This document shows positions 23,476 through 31,430 of a stretch of 64,000 nucleotides of DNA, one piece after another. The stretch lies in the NCBI GenBank assembly GCA_964526835.1, contig CAZGMK010000005.1, positions 106,270 through 170,269 on the forward strand. Direction: 5' to 3'. Within the stretch, counting starts at the first letter, position 1, and every line of letters starts with the position of its first letter. This DNA is from DAOSXA01 sp964526835. Lineage in GTDB: Bacteria > Zixibacteria > MSB-5A5 > GN15 > FEB-12. The translations under genes were made by a program, and so were the position numbers. The notes below the pieces were generated by a model, which worked only from the letters and a program-made list of their open reading frames with translations, did no database searches and was not told the DNA's origin.

Positions 23476-25854
23476 ATGAATAAAAAGACTCACGTAACCG
23501 CTTTCGCCCTTGGGTTTGCGGCCCTCGTAATGACTGCGCTGGCGCTTCCGACCTTGCTGATTACCAGCTGCACCAAGACCCTGGACGGCGAGATTAACGA
23601 AAACCAGAGGCCGATTGTCTACTTTGTCAATATACCTCCGGAGGGGGCCAAGTTTTCCCGCAATCCGGTTGTGTACTGGGTAGGAACGGATCCTGATGGT
23701 GTTCTGTCCTATTTCCGATACCACGTTGCTACCGAGGAGTTGATCGGCATAGCAGGGCCCGATCACGATCAACTAATGCAGTATATAGCCGGTGTCTCTG
23801 ACGCCGATTGGACATATCTGGATATTCCCCCGACCGGGCCGGAACCGCAGACCTCGAATGTAATCAAGATGTCGGCCTCGCTCGAAAGTCCGGTTAAGAC
23901 CTTCGTCAATCAGTATGTGTTTCTGCAGGGAGTGGACGAAAAGGGTCTGGCCTCGGATATTGTTGTTCGCCGCTTCTCGCGCAACGACAATCCGCCGGAT
24001 ACCGAGATCCGCTCAGCTCAGCTTTTGCGTCCAGCCATTAATTCGGTCTCCGGAGGCGGCATCATCACCGGTGTCCAGCTTCGGTTCCGGGGAGATGATC
24101 CGATCGATTACCCCGATGCCGACAATCGACCTCCCTTCGAGTACCAATGGCGTCTCTATGGACCCTACACGGATGAAGAGAAGGCCGTGATCAATAGCGA
24201 GTTCGTGCGCCCGGTGTGTGTTACGGCGGATGCCGAGCTTTTCCATGTTGGTGAGGAGATCGAGCGCATTGAGATAAGCTACGATTCTATTGGGCAGGTC
24301 GATACGACCCGCTATGTCGTGATATGCGATCCTAACGCCAACCTCACAGATACTACTACTGATTGGCCCTCGATGAGATGGTATGTCGAGTTCGATACTG
24401 TGGTGATGGTGGACGAGTTTCCGGATTCCCTGATCCGCATCGGTGATATCTCCTACGCAGGCAGCGATACGATCTTCAATACGAGTTGCGGTATGGGGGC
24501 CCGAAATTACCGATGCGAGGCCCTACAGAATCCCGATCTGTGGTTTGGCGATACTCTCTCTGAGACATGGGTTGTAGCTCCTCGCGAGCCGATGGATGAT
24601 ACCGTTTACAATGTCTTCTGGGATTACCCATCCGACACAACTCTGCAACTGGATTTCCTTTTCTGGGTGCGTGCCCGCGACGATGCCCAGGTTCCTGATT
24701 TGACTCCCGATTTCGAGTATGTCTCGGTAATCAATCCCCGGTACGAGAGGGATGTTGCAGTCGTAGACTTCATGCCCGCGACACCAGGGCGACCATACTA
24801 CAAGGAGAGCGACACCTTTCGGATCAGGGGCTACTGGAAGAACATGGTTGAGAGTTGGGCGCAATCCAAGGGTTACGATATCGAGTTTGACACGACGAGA
24901 GTCAGCGGCAGCAATTCGAATTCGAGCGATTATTTCAACTCCAGATGGAAACCCTGGGGTATCGCGGAATTGCTCAAGCATAAACTGCTCATTCTCTACA
25001 AGGAGGAGGTCGCTGGCACTCTGCCACGCGACGACCTGGAACTCTGCTTCATGGCCGTCGATGCCGGTATCAATGTCTGGGCCACTTGGCTGGGCCCCTA
25101 TCGAACTCTCGGCGCCAACCAGTGGCCCGACTCGGCCATAACCCCTCCGAGTGCATTCCTTTTCTACTTCGCAGTCGAAGGATCGGCATCCCGGGCGTGG
25201 TATACGGGAGCCTTGAACACAATAGCAACGAAGAGGCACCCGCTGTACCCCAATTCCTCGTATTTCAGGGGCTTCCACCAGGATTTCGTCGGTGGCCTCC
25301 CACGTTTCGGTGATGGCGGAGGTTGGCCATATCTGCCATTGGATACTGTTAACCTATACGAGCGCTATGACTGGGGCGCCGGTAGACTTAACTTCTGGGA
25401 AAATACTAATATCCTGACCGGCGATTCGGTTGGCGTCAAGTTCAACAAAGCACTTCCGGAGGTCGGCTGGAGCCAGGTGCGTAGAGGAGCCGAGACCCTG
25501 TACAAGTATAAGTCCTTGTATGGTCAGAGCCACCCGCTCGGATTCAGGTACGTTTTCCAGGGTAGCCCGGTTGCTCTTCGCTACCAGACCAGCCTGTTCA
25601 AGACAGCCTATTTCAACTTCACGCCTCTGGCCATCAATGATGACTCGATGCTGATCGTGGCGGACTCGATCCTGTCCTGGCTGTACGATCCCGCTATCGG
25701 TACCGTTGAAGGTGAGGTCCGCGAGAACCGTTATCCTGATGCCCCCGTCAAGGTCAGCATTGATGAAGCGCGGGAGAATGCAAGAGAGCGCCAGGAGATC
25801 CTCTTGGAGATGTTTCGAAAGCAGCGCCAGGAGGCAGATCGGATGCCCCGCTGA
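23476..25854 (+). CDS. Large lipoprotein of unknown function
   Basis: A 792-residue protein I cannot assign. The N-terminus is a lipoprotein signal with lipobox LITSC (Cys at residue 32), so the mature protein is lipid-anchored, probably to the outer membrane. The rest is rich in Asp, Tyr, Trp and Pro with beta-type segments such as PIVYFVNIPPEGAKFSRNP and repeated YVVICDPNANLTDT-like strands, suggesting Ig-like or propeller folds. The C-terminus has a basic, charged helix. It is last in the operon with the receptor-like barrel and PorV-type gene, so it likely works at the cell surface with them. A strong terminator follows. Confidence 0.7.
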   Translation: MNKKTHVTAFALGFAALVMTALALPTLLITSCTKTLDGEINENQRPIVYFVNIPPEGAKFSRNPVVYWVGTDPDGVLSYFRYHVATEELIGIAGPDHDQLMQYIAGVSDADWTYLDIPPTGPEPQTSNVIKMSASLESPVKTFVNQYVFLQGVDEKGLASDIVVRRFSRNDNPPDTEIRSAQLLRPAINSVSGGGIITGVQLRFRGDDPIDYPDADNRPPFEYQWRLYGPYTDEEKAVINSEFVRPVCVTADAELFHVGEEIERIEISYDSIGQVDTTRYVVICDPNANLTDTTTDWPSMRWYVEFDTVVMVDEFPDSLIRIGDISYAGSDTIFNTSCGMGARNYRCEALQNPDLWFGDTLSETWVVAPREPMDDTVYNVFWDYPSDTTLQLDFLFWVRARDDAQVPDLTPDFEYVSVINPRYERDVAVVDFMPATPGRPYYKESDTFRIRGYWKNMVESWAQSKGYDIEFDTTRVSGSNSNSSDYFNSRWKPWGIAELLKHKLLILYKEEVAGTLPRDDLELCFMAVDAGINVWATWLGPYRTLGANQWPDSAITPPSAFLFYFAVEGSASRAWYTGALNTIATKRHPLYPNSSYFRGFHQDFVGGLPRFGDGGGWPYLPLDTVNLYERYDWGAGRLNFWENTNILTGDSVGVKFNKALPEVGWSQVRRGAETLYKYKSLYGQSHPLGFRYVFQGSPVALRYQTSLFKTAYFNFTPLAINDDSMLIVADSILSWLYDPAIGTVEGEVRENRYPDAPVKVSIDEARENARERQEILLEMFRKQRQEADRMPR

Positions 25855-25891
25855 GGTTGTTGGGTGTAGTCTCAAGTGATAAGCACTTCCA

Positions 25892-25920
25892 GGGCCGATC
25901 ATTCGATCGGCCCTTTCTTC
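25892..25920 (+). terminator. Rho-independent terminator of the receptor operon
   Basis: A perfect 9-bp stem, GGGCCGATC (25892-25900) and GATCGGCCC (25905-25913), loop ATTC, then TTTCTTC. It lies 37 bases after the lipoprotein stop. Confidence 0.85.
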
Positions 25921-25977
25921 TGCGATGACAGCGCTGACTGCAAGCGATCACCATAGGCCGTTCGCTCGCCCGTGTCC

Positions 25978-28152
25978 TCACAGTGAAGGATCAGGAAACC
26001 TGCGTTGGACAAGAGGATGATCCCCGAAGCGCCGCAGTATCTCGTTCCTGACACTGTCGGCATCGGTCGCACGATCCGAGCTCAATAGCCCTCCCCAGAG
26101 ATTGATCCAGGCCGGAACCAGCGATGAGTCGAGCTCAATGGCCTTGCGGCTATGCGCAATCGCCTCCGACAAGTCCTGTGACACCCCCGCGACAAACCCG
26201 AGCTGGTAATGGCTCTGAGCCAGTTCCCGCCGCCACTTCACGGGATGATTTTCGAAATCCGGTTCGAATGCGGCATCATCTGTCTCGATCGGCGGCGGTT
26301 TGGACGAGACGGCCTGGAGAAGGACATCCCTGGCCTGCGGGATCATGCCCTTTTCAGCCATCAGCGCTGCAGCCTCGTTGAGCAGGTAGACGTTGCCGTC
26401 GGTCCTGCGGGCGGCTCGGCTGACGACGCGAGTAAGGCTGTCGCTGTCGCTAAACAGTCGGAACGCCGCTCGGAGCGCAATCCTGTTGGTCGTGAGATCC
26501 CAGGGGGCCAGCGTTAACGATCTCGCCGCCAGAACCATGGCGCTGTCGGGATCGTTGCGAAGTAGCCGAATTGAGGCCAGGTTACTCCATGCCCGCGGCC
26601 GCTCTGGATGTAGCCGGGCCTCAATCGCAAACTGCTCCCGGGCGCTTTCAAGGCTGTCCATCTTGAGCAGGGTGGCGCCGAGATTCAAGTGAAGCTCGGG
26701 GTAAGCCGGCTCAATGGCGATTGCCTGGCGGAACCGCCATGCCGCTGCCGGGTAGTCGCCGGAGTGATACCGAAACAGCCCCTCCGAGAGTAGCCCGGTT
26801 ACGCTTGTACCGCTCGGCAGGGGAACAAGCGGAATGGCCGAAAACACCCATGCGCCGAGGATTAGTCCGAGCCAGGCGAGGCCGCGCGACGGCCGGTTTA
26901 CTAATTGCTCGATTGTCTGCATCGCCCCGACTGCAGCCAGGACCATGAGCACAGGCATAACCGGTAACCGGAATCGACTGCTAAAGAAGAACAGCGCAAC
27001 TGCGGCCAGGTATACGATTACGATAGCGCCGAACAGACGCACCGATTCGCTGGTCCGCCACCGACCCAGCACCGCCACCAACGAAAAGGCAAACAGGGCG
27101 CTAAAGGAGATCGGCAAGACGCGCAGCAACCATATTCGATCCGAGAACCGGCCTATATCGCGGTTATTGGAGACCTCATCCCCTGAAACACACCGGTACA
27201 GCTTGATCGCATATAGGTGCGCTGCTTCGACTGGATTATCAAGAATCCACCTCACGCCTCGCCCAAGCCAGTGCGAGGAGACCTCTCCCGGTTTGAGCGA
27301 TCTGCCGGCAGCTTGCTCGGCCAGATGCGATACCTGACGAATTCTCCAGTTCGCCCCCAACGGCTCCGGCAGGGCCGCGGATACTCCGTCGGCCTCCGGA
27401 TTATTGCCGATATAGAAATTCACTCCTCCCTGTGATGCAACCAACACCGGATCATCGGCTAGCGCCAGATTACGGACAAAGGTGATTGACATCACCAATC
27501 CAATTCCTCCAATGAAGACCGCCATCAGGCGCAACCGCCGAAGCAGAGGGCCCTGCGCAAATCCCATGGCGACCAGTAACACTATCGCAATCACTAGGGC
27601 GGTTGGCCGGGTCAGCGTCGCCGCGCCGAAAACCAGGGCAGCCCCCGCCAGACCGCGCACACTCCCGGATTGACGCCATCCCCACCACAAGAGCAGACCG
27701 ATTTGCATGAGCAGGGTGAACAGCGGATCCAGAAGCAGCTCCGCCTCGAAGTACACGATCACTCCCACCAGACTGTGTATCAGACCCGCCGCCAGGCCGA
27801 CCTTGTGGCTGAACATACGTCGGCCCATCAAGTGTGTGCACATGACCGAGGCCAGACCGATCGCCAACCCGAACAGCCGTCCGACCCAGAGAGACACGCC
27901 GAACACCGCATAAAGTACCGCCAGACACCAGATGTAGAAGGGGGCCCGGAAGTACGTCGTGTCACCGATCACATTTCCGAGGGCTGTGACCTGGGCCCAA
28001 TGGTGGTGATACAGATTGTCGACGGTCAGGTGATGCCAGTCGGGTAGATGATAGTACAGCCAGAGGTAAATCAGACGCACCACGAGAGCAAAGCCCACGA
28101 CTATTAACGGGCCCGCGGAACCTCTGAGTCTGCCGCGACTACCTGAAGCCAT
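25978..28152 (-). CDS. Polytopic membrane glycosyltransferase (PMT/ArnT-like) with C-terminal TPR domain
   Basis: A 724-residue inner-membrane protein. The N-terminal two-thirds hold about ten transmembrane helices with a first periplasmic loop containing LTVDNLYHHHW and then YFRAPFYIW, the layout of GT-C enzymes that move sugars from polyprenyl-phosphate carriers. From about residue 440 it has TPR-like repeats (for example SGDYPAAAWRFRQAIAIEPA and LHLNLGATLLKMDSLESA), which would lie outside the cytoplasm. The ATG at 28152-28150 is chosen because a TATATT box lies six bases before it; a GTG at 28257 is in frame but has no coding character. Acceptor and donor unknown. It is divergent from the subtilase gene. 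Confidence 0.8.
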   Translation of the reverse strand: MASGSRGRLRGSAGPLIVVGFALVVRLIYLWLYYHLPDWHHLTVDNLYHHHWAQVTALGNVIGDTTYFRAPFYIWCLAVLYAVFGVSLWVGRLFGLAIGLASVMCTHLMGRRMFSHKVGLAAGLIHSLVGVIVYFEAELLLDPLFTLLMQIGLLLWWGWRQSGSVRGLAGAALVFGAATLTRPTALVIAIVLLVAMGFAQGPLLRRLRLMAVFIGGIGLVMSITFVRNLALADDPVLVASQGGVNFYIGNNPEADGVSAALPEPLGANWRIRQVSHLAEQAAGRSLKPGEVSSHWLGRGVRWILDNPVEAAHLYAIKLYRCVSGDEVSNNRDIGRFSDRIWLLRVLPISFSALFAFSLVAVLGRWRTSESVRLFGAIVIVYLAAVALFFFSSRFRLPVMPVLMVLAAVGAMQTIEQLVNRPSRGLAWLGLILGAWVFSAIPLVPLPSGTSVTGLLSEGLFRYHSGDYPAAAWRFRQAIAIEPAYPELHLNLGATLLKMDSLESAREQFAIEARLHPERPRAWSNLASIRLLRNDPDSAMVLAARSLTLAPWDLTTNRIALRAAFRLFSDSDSLTRVVSRAARRTDGNVYLLNEAAALMAEKGMIPQARDVLLQAVSSKPPPIETDDAAFEPDFENHPVKWRRELAQSHYQLGFVAGVSQDLSEAIAHSRKAIELDSSLVPAWINLWGGLLSSDRATDADSVRNEILRRFGDHPLVQRRFPDPSL

Positions 28153-28158
28153 GCCGTC

Positions 28159-28186
28159 AATATAGCCCCCGGCTTGCACTTGAGAA
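28159..28186 (-). promoter_or_regulatory. Leaderless-type promoter of the glycosyltransferase gene
   Basis: On the minus strand TTCTCA (28186-28181), a 16-bp spacer and TATATT (28164-28159), then six bases (GACGGC) to ATG 28152. The string TATATTGACGGCATG is nearly identical to that before dus (TATATTGTCGGCATG). Confidence 0.55.
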
Positions 28187-28436
28187 TGAAAAACTTTGCG
28201 GTTCTGCGGCCGAAATGAGCAAAGCAAGTCACACTCTGCAGCCCTGGTGATAATCACCCATGATCAGGAACCGGGCGGGCCACGCCCTCGTTTATGTAAA
28301 TAGCCATGTCGTAGTCAGTTATGAGGCTGCCGGCGATGCCGCCGCATTCTGTTGCACTCAACCGGATTGGGTTCAGCAACAGTCAATGGCGGCACGAACT
28401 TTGCTCCAGACAGATCGGAGCTGACAGGAGCAACAA

Positions 28437-31352
28437 ATGAATGTTAAGACAATTACATTTGCAGGTTTGCTGGCCGCCCTGACTACGGCTGCTGCGAGCG
28501 TCCCGGCGGCGGAACTGCCTAACCTCGCGCCGGGCCTTCAGGTGGCGGTGGCCCATTCGGCCTCTTCTGCCGGCGACTCGCTGATCGATATAGTTGTCTT
28601 TCTTCATAACGACCTGCCCGAGCCGGTCAGGCGCGTAATCAAGAACCCTCAGGCCCGCCGGGCGGACCGAATTCAGGCTCTTGCGGAGAATCTCCCGCTG
28701 CGTCGTGGTTGGGGGGCTCAGGGGATTGAGCGATTTCTGACCGAGCACTCTTCAGTCTCGACCCGTCGACTCTGGATTGTTCCTGCATACACCGCCCGTC
28801 TGCCCGTGAGCCGGATTGCAGATCTGGCCCTGCTCGATGGAGTCAAGATGGTGGTTCAGGACGCCGAGTTGGTCTACGACCCCCCGGTCAGGACTGAGCC
28901 CACGTCTCCCCGGATGGCTTCATCTGTTTCGGCAGCCCTGGAACTTCTCAATATCCGCCCGCTGTGGCAGCAGGGTCTCAATGGTCAGGGAACCCTGGTC
29001 TGCAATTTCGACACCGGTGTCGAGTGGGACCACCCAGCTCTGGCCGACAAATGGCGCGGCAATCGTGCGCCCCTCGGCGAGTGCTGGTTCAGCAAAGTCA
29101 ATCCTGACAGCCCGCCCAGTGACCGCAGCGGCCATGGAACGCATACGATGGGCATTATCGTGGGTGCTGTCGGCGGTGACACCGTCGGCGTGGCCCCCGG
29201 GGCCGAGTGGATCAGCGCCGGCGTAATCGACCAGGGACGCCCGCTGCAGACGACGCTCAGTGATATTATCGAAGCCTTTCAGTGGGCGATCAACCCCGAC
29301 GGCGATGCCGGTACCAGCGACGATGTGCCCGATGTCATTTCCAATAGCTGGGGCGTGCCGAAAGGGCTGTTCGCACCCTGTGATGATACCTTCACCGAAA
29401 TTCTGGAAACAGTCGAAGCCGCCGGCATCGTGACTATCTTCGCCGTCGGCAACGAGGGCCCCGACCCGATGAGTGTTCGGAATCCGGCCGACTGGGCCGG
29501 GACCCCGCTCAGCGCCTTCTCGGTCGGCGCGGTCGACCAAAGCGGCCAGATTGCCGGATTCTCCAGCCGGGGGCCGTCCTCCTGCAATCCCGATGCGATC
29601 AAGCCCGAGGTGGTCGCTCCAGGCGTAGCCATACGTTCCTGCGCCAGAGGCGGAGGTTTCGTAACCATGCAAGGCACCTCGCAGGCGGCCCCTTTCATCG
29701 CCGGCCTGGTTGCCCTGATGCGTCAGTACAATCCCGAGGCCACAGTGAGCCAGATCAAGACTGCCCTGATCGAAGCCGCCGTCGACAAGGGTGAGACCGG
29801 AGAGGACAACGCCTACGGTCACGGCCTTGTCGATGGCGCCCGCCTGCTTGACTATCTGCCGGCGCCGGGCGTGCCTGATTTCGCTCTGGTGCGCAAGGAA
29901 ATCGGCGGCGACGGCGTTCCGATGCCGGGGGAGACCTTCGATCTGCGCATTACGCTGTCGAACGCCGCTGCCAATACGCCGTCGGTTCAGGCGCGACTGA
30001 GCGCTTACCACGATGCTCCGGTTCGAACCGACGTTGCCGAGAGTGGCTTCTACTTCGGCTCCGGAGGCATTCTTGCGGCTAACTTTGCGCCCTTCACGCT
30101 GACTGTCGACAGTAGTGCTCACCACGGCGCGGTGGCCAACCTGATGCTGATCTTGTCCCGAACCGACGGCGTCGTGCTCGACACTCTCGACCTGACCGTT
30201 TCCATCGGTATCGAACCGAAGGGCTATGTCATAACACAGAATACAGCTGACGTCAGCTTCAGCGTCTCCGACTTCGCCCAGTACGGTCTTGGCGCCGGCT
30301 CGATCTACCCGGCCGGCGGAGAGGGCTTCCGCTTCCGCGGCGGCGAAAATCTGCTCTATGAGGCCGGTATCGTGATCGCCCGCAACTCGTTGCAGCTGTC
30401 CTCTTCGCTTCGTGACAGCGACGGCGGTATACGTCAGTCCGACTTCAGCGCCCGCGAACACCTGACCCAGTTGCAGGACGGCGGCGATGGCGGCGACCAC
30501 GCCGTCAGCGAGCTGACCGATAACTACTCCGAGATTCCCATACCGGTGACTGTCACCCAGGATGTCGTTACCTGGGCCGACGCTTCTCCGGTAATCATGT
30601 TCAACTACATGGTCCGCAACACCTCTCTTGAGCGCCTGACCAATCTGAGTTTCGGTTTCCTGGCCGATTTCGACCTGTCCCCCCTGGGCGATAACCTGGT
30701 CTGCGAGGGTCCGGACGGCGCCATCGTTCAGAGCGCCGCCGACGGCTCGGGTCCGATGGTGGCCCTGGTTCCCCTGGCCGGGCTGAGTCGTGTCACGGCC
30801 CTTCACAATGACGGCGGCAAGCAGGGCTTTGAGGCCGACCAACTCTACTCCTTGTTACTCGGTGGCGATATCTCCAGTGCGACAGCAAGCGGTGACGCCA
30901 TGTTCATGGTGAACACCGACGCCCAGGATATTGACCCGAACCGGTACTTCCAGGTTGCTTTCGCCCTCGTTGTCGGTGAGACAGAATCAGATATCGAAGA
31001 AGCTGTCGCTCGGGCCAGGGAGAAATTCGACCTATCCACCGGTATTAACGACCTCTATACCGATGTCCTGCCCGTGGAAGTGCACCTTGCCCAGAACTAC
31101 CCGAACCCATTCAATCCCACAACCGCCATCGCCTTCGAATTGTCCCGCTCCTCGGACGTAAGCCTCGTCGTATTCAATGCGCTCGGCCGCAAAGTAACGA
31201 CGCTGCTGGACGGAACCCTTCCGGCTGGACCGCATGAGGTTGTCTGGGACGGCGTGGACCATTCCGGAAACCCTGTCGCAACCGGCGTTTACTTCTACCG
31301 TCTCAGCTCTGAGTCCACCAGCAAAACGCGCAAAATGCTGCTTCTGAAATAA
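28437..31352 (+). CDS. Secreted subtilisin-like serine protease (S8) with FlgD-like sorting domain
   Basis: A 971-residue exported protease. It has a signal peptide (residues about 3-23), an N-terminal prodomain-like region, then the S8 catalytic domain: Asp in FDTGVEWDHP (about 192), His in GHGTHTMG (about 233) and Ser in GTSQAAPF (about 414). A beta-rich region follows, and the last 80 residues form a FlgD-like Ig sorting domain starting LAQNYPNPFNPTTAI and ending GVYFYRL with a basic KMLLLK tail, as in type IX-like cargo. ATG 28437 has AGGAG upstream. The next gene is an M6 protease with the same C-terminal domain, so both are probably released or surface-attached degradative enzymes. Confidence 0.92.
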   Translation: MNVKTITFAGLLAALTTAAASVPAAELPNLAPGLQVAVAHSASSAGDSLIDIVVFLHNDLPEPVRRVIKNPQARRADRIQALAENLPLRRGWGAQGIERFLTEHSSVSTRRLWIVPAYTARLPVSRIADLALLDGVKMVVQDAELVYDPPVRTEPTSPRMASSVSAALELLNIRPLWQQGLNGQGTLVCNFDTGVEWDHPALADKWRGNRAPLGECWFSKVNPDSPPSDRSGHGTHTMGIIVGAVGGDTVGVAPGAEWISAGVIDQGRPLQTTLSDIIEAFQWAINPDGDAGTSDDVPDVISNSWGVPKGLFAPCDDTFTEILETVEAAGIVTIFAVGNEGPDPMSVRNPADWAGTPLSAFSVGAVDQSGQIAGFSSRGPSSCNPDAIKPEVVAPGVAIRSCARGGGFVTMQGTSQAAPFIAGLVALMRQYNPEATVSQIKTALIEAAVDKGETGEDNAYGHGLVDGARLLDYLPAPGVPDFALVRKEIGGDGVPMPGETFDLRITLSNAAANTPSVQARLSAYHDAPVRTDVAESGFYFGSGGILAANFAPFTLTVDSSAHHGAVANLMLILSRTDGVVLDTLDLTVSIGIEPKGYVITQNTADVSFSVSDFAQYGLGAGSIYPAGGEGFRFRGGENLLYEAGIVIARNSLQLSSSLRDSDGGIRQSDFSAREHLTQLQDGGDGGDHAVSELTDNYSEIPIPVTVTQDVVTWADASPVIMFNYMVRNTSLERLTNLSFGFLADFDLSPLGDNLVCEGPDGAIVQSAADGSGPMVALVPLAGLSRVTALHNDGGKQGFEADQLYSLLLGGDISSATASGDAMFMVNTDAQDIDPNRYFQVAFALVVGETESDIEEAVARAREKFDLSTGINDLYTDVLPVEVHLAQNYPNPFNPTTAIAFELSRSSDVSLVVFNALGRKVTTLLDGTLPAGPHEVVWDGVDHSGNPVATGVYFYRLSSESTSKTRKMLLLK

Positions 31353-31370
31353 CCTCCGGCGGCCTATATT
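31342..31370 (+). promoter_or_regulatory. Candidate promoter of the M6 protease gene
   Basis: TTCTGA (31342-31347), a 17-bp spacer and TATATT (31365-31370). The -35 is weak and overlaps the subtilase stop region, so a shared transcript is equally possible. Confidence 0.4.
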
Positions 31371-31430
31371 GAACCCCCGCGCTGTCGGATGCGTTTAAGA
31401 GTAGGACACAGAAAACCAGGACTGACAAAT

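Noticed and set aside
28920..30842. A 640-codon open frame on the minus strand under the subtilase gene
   Set aside because: It is antisense to an S8 protease with full catalytic triad; its translation is low in recognisable motifs and reflects GC-rich codon bias.
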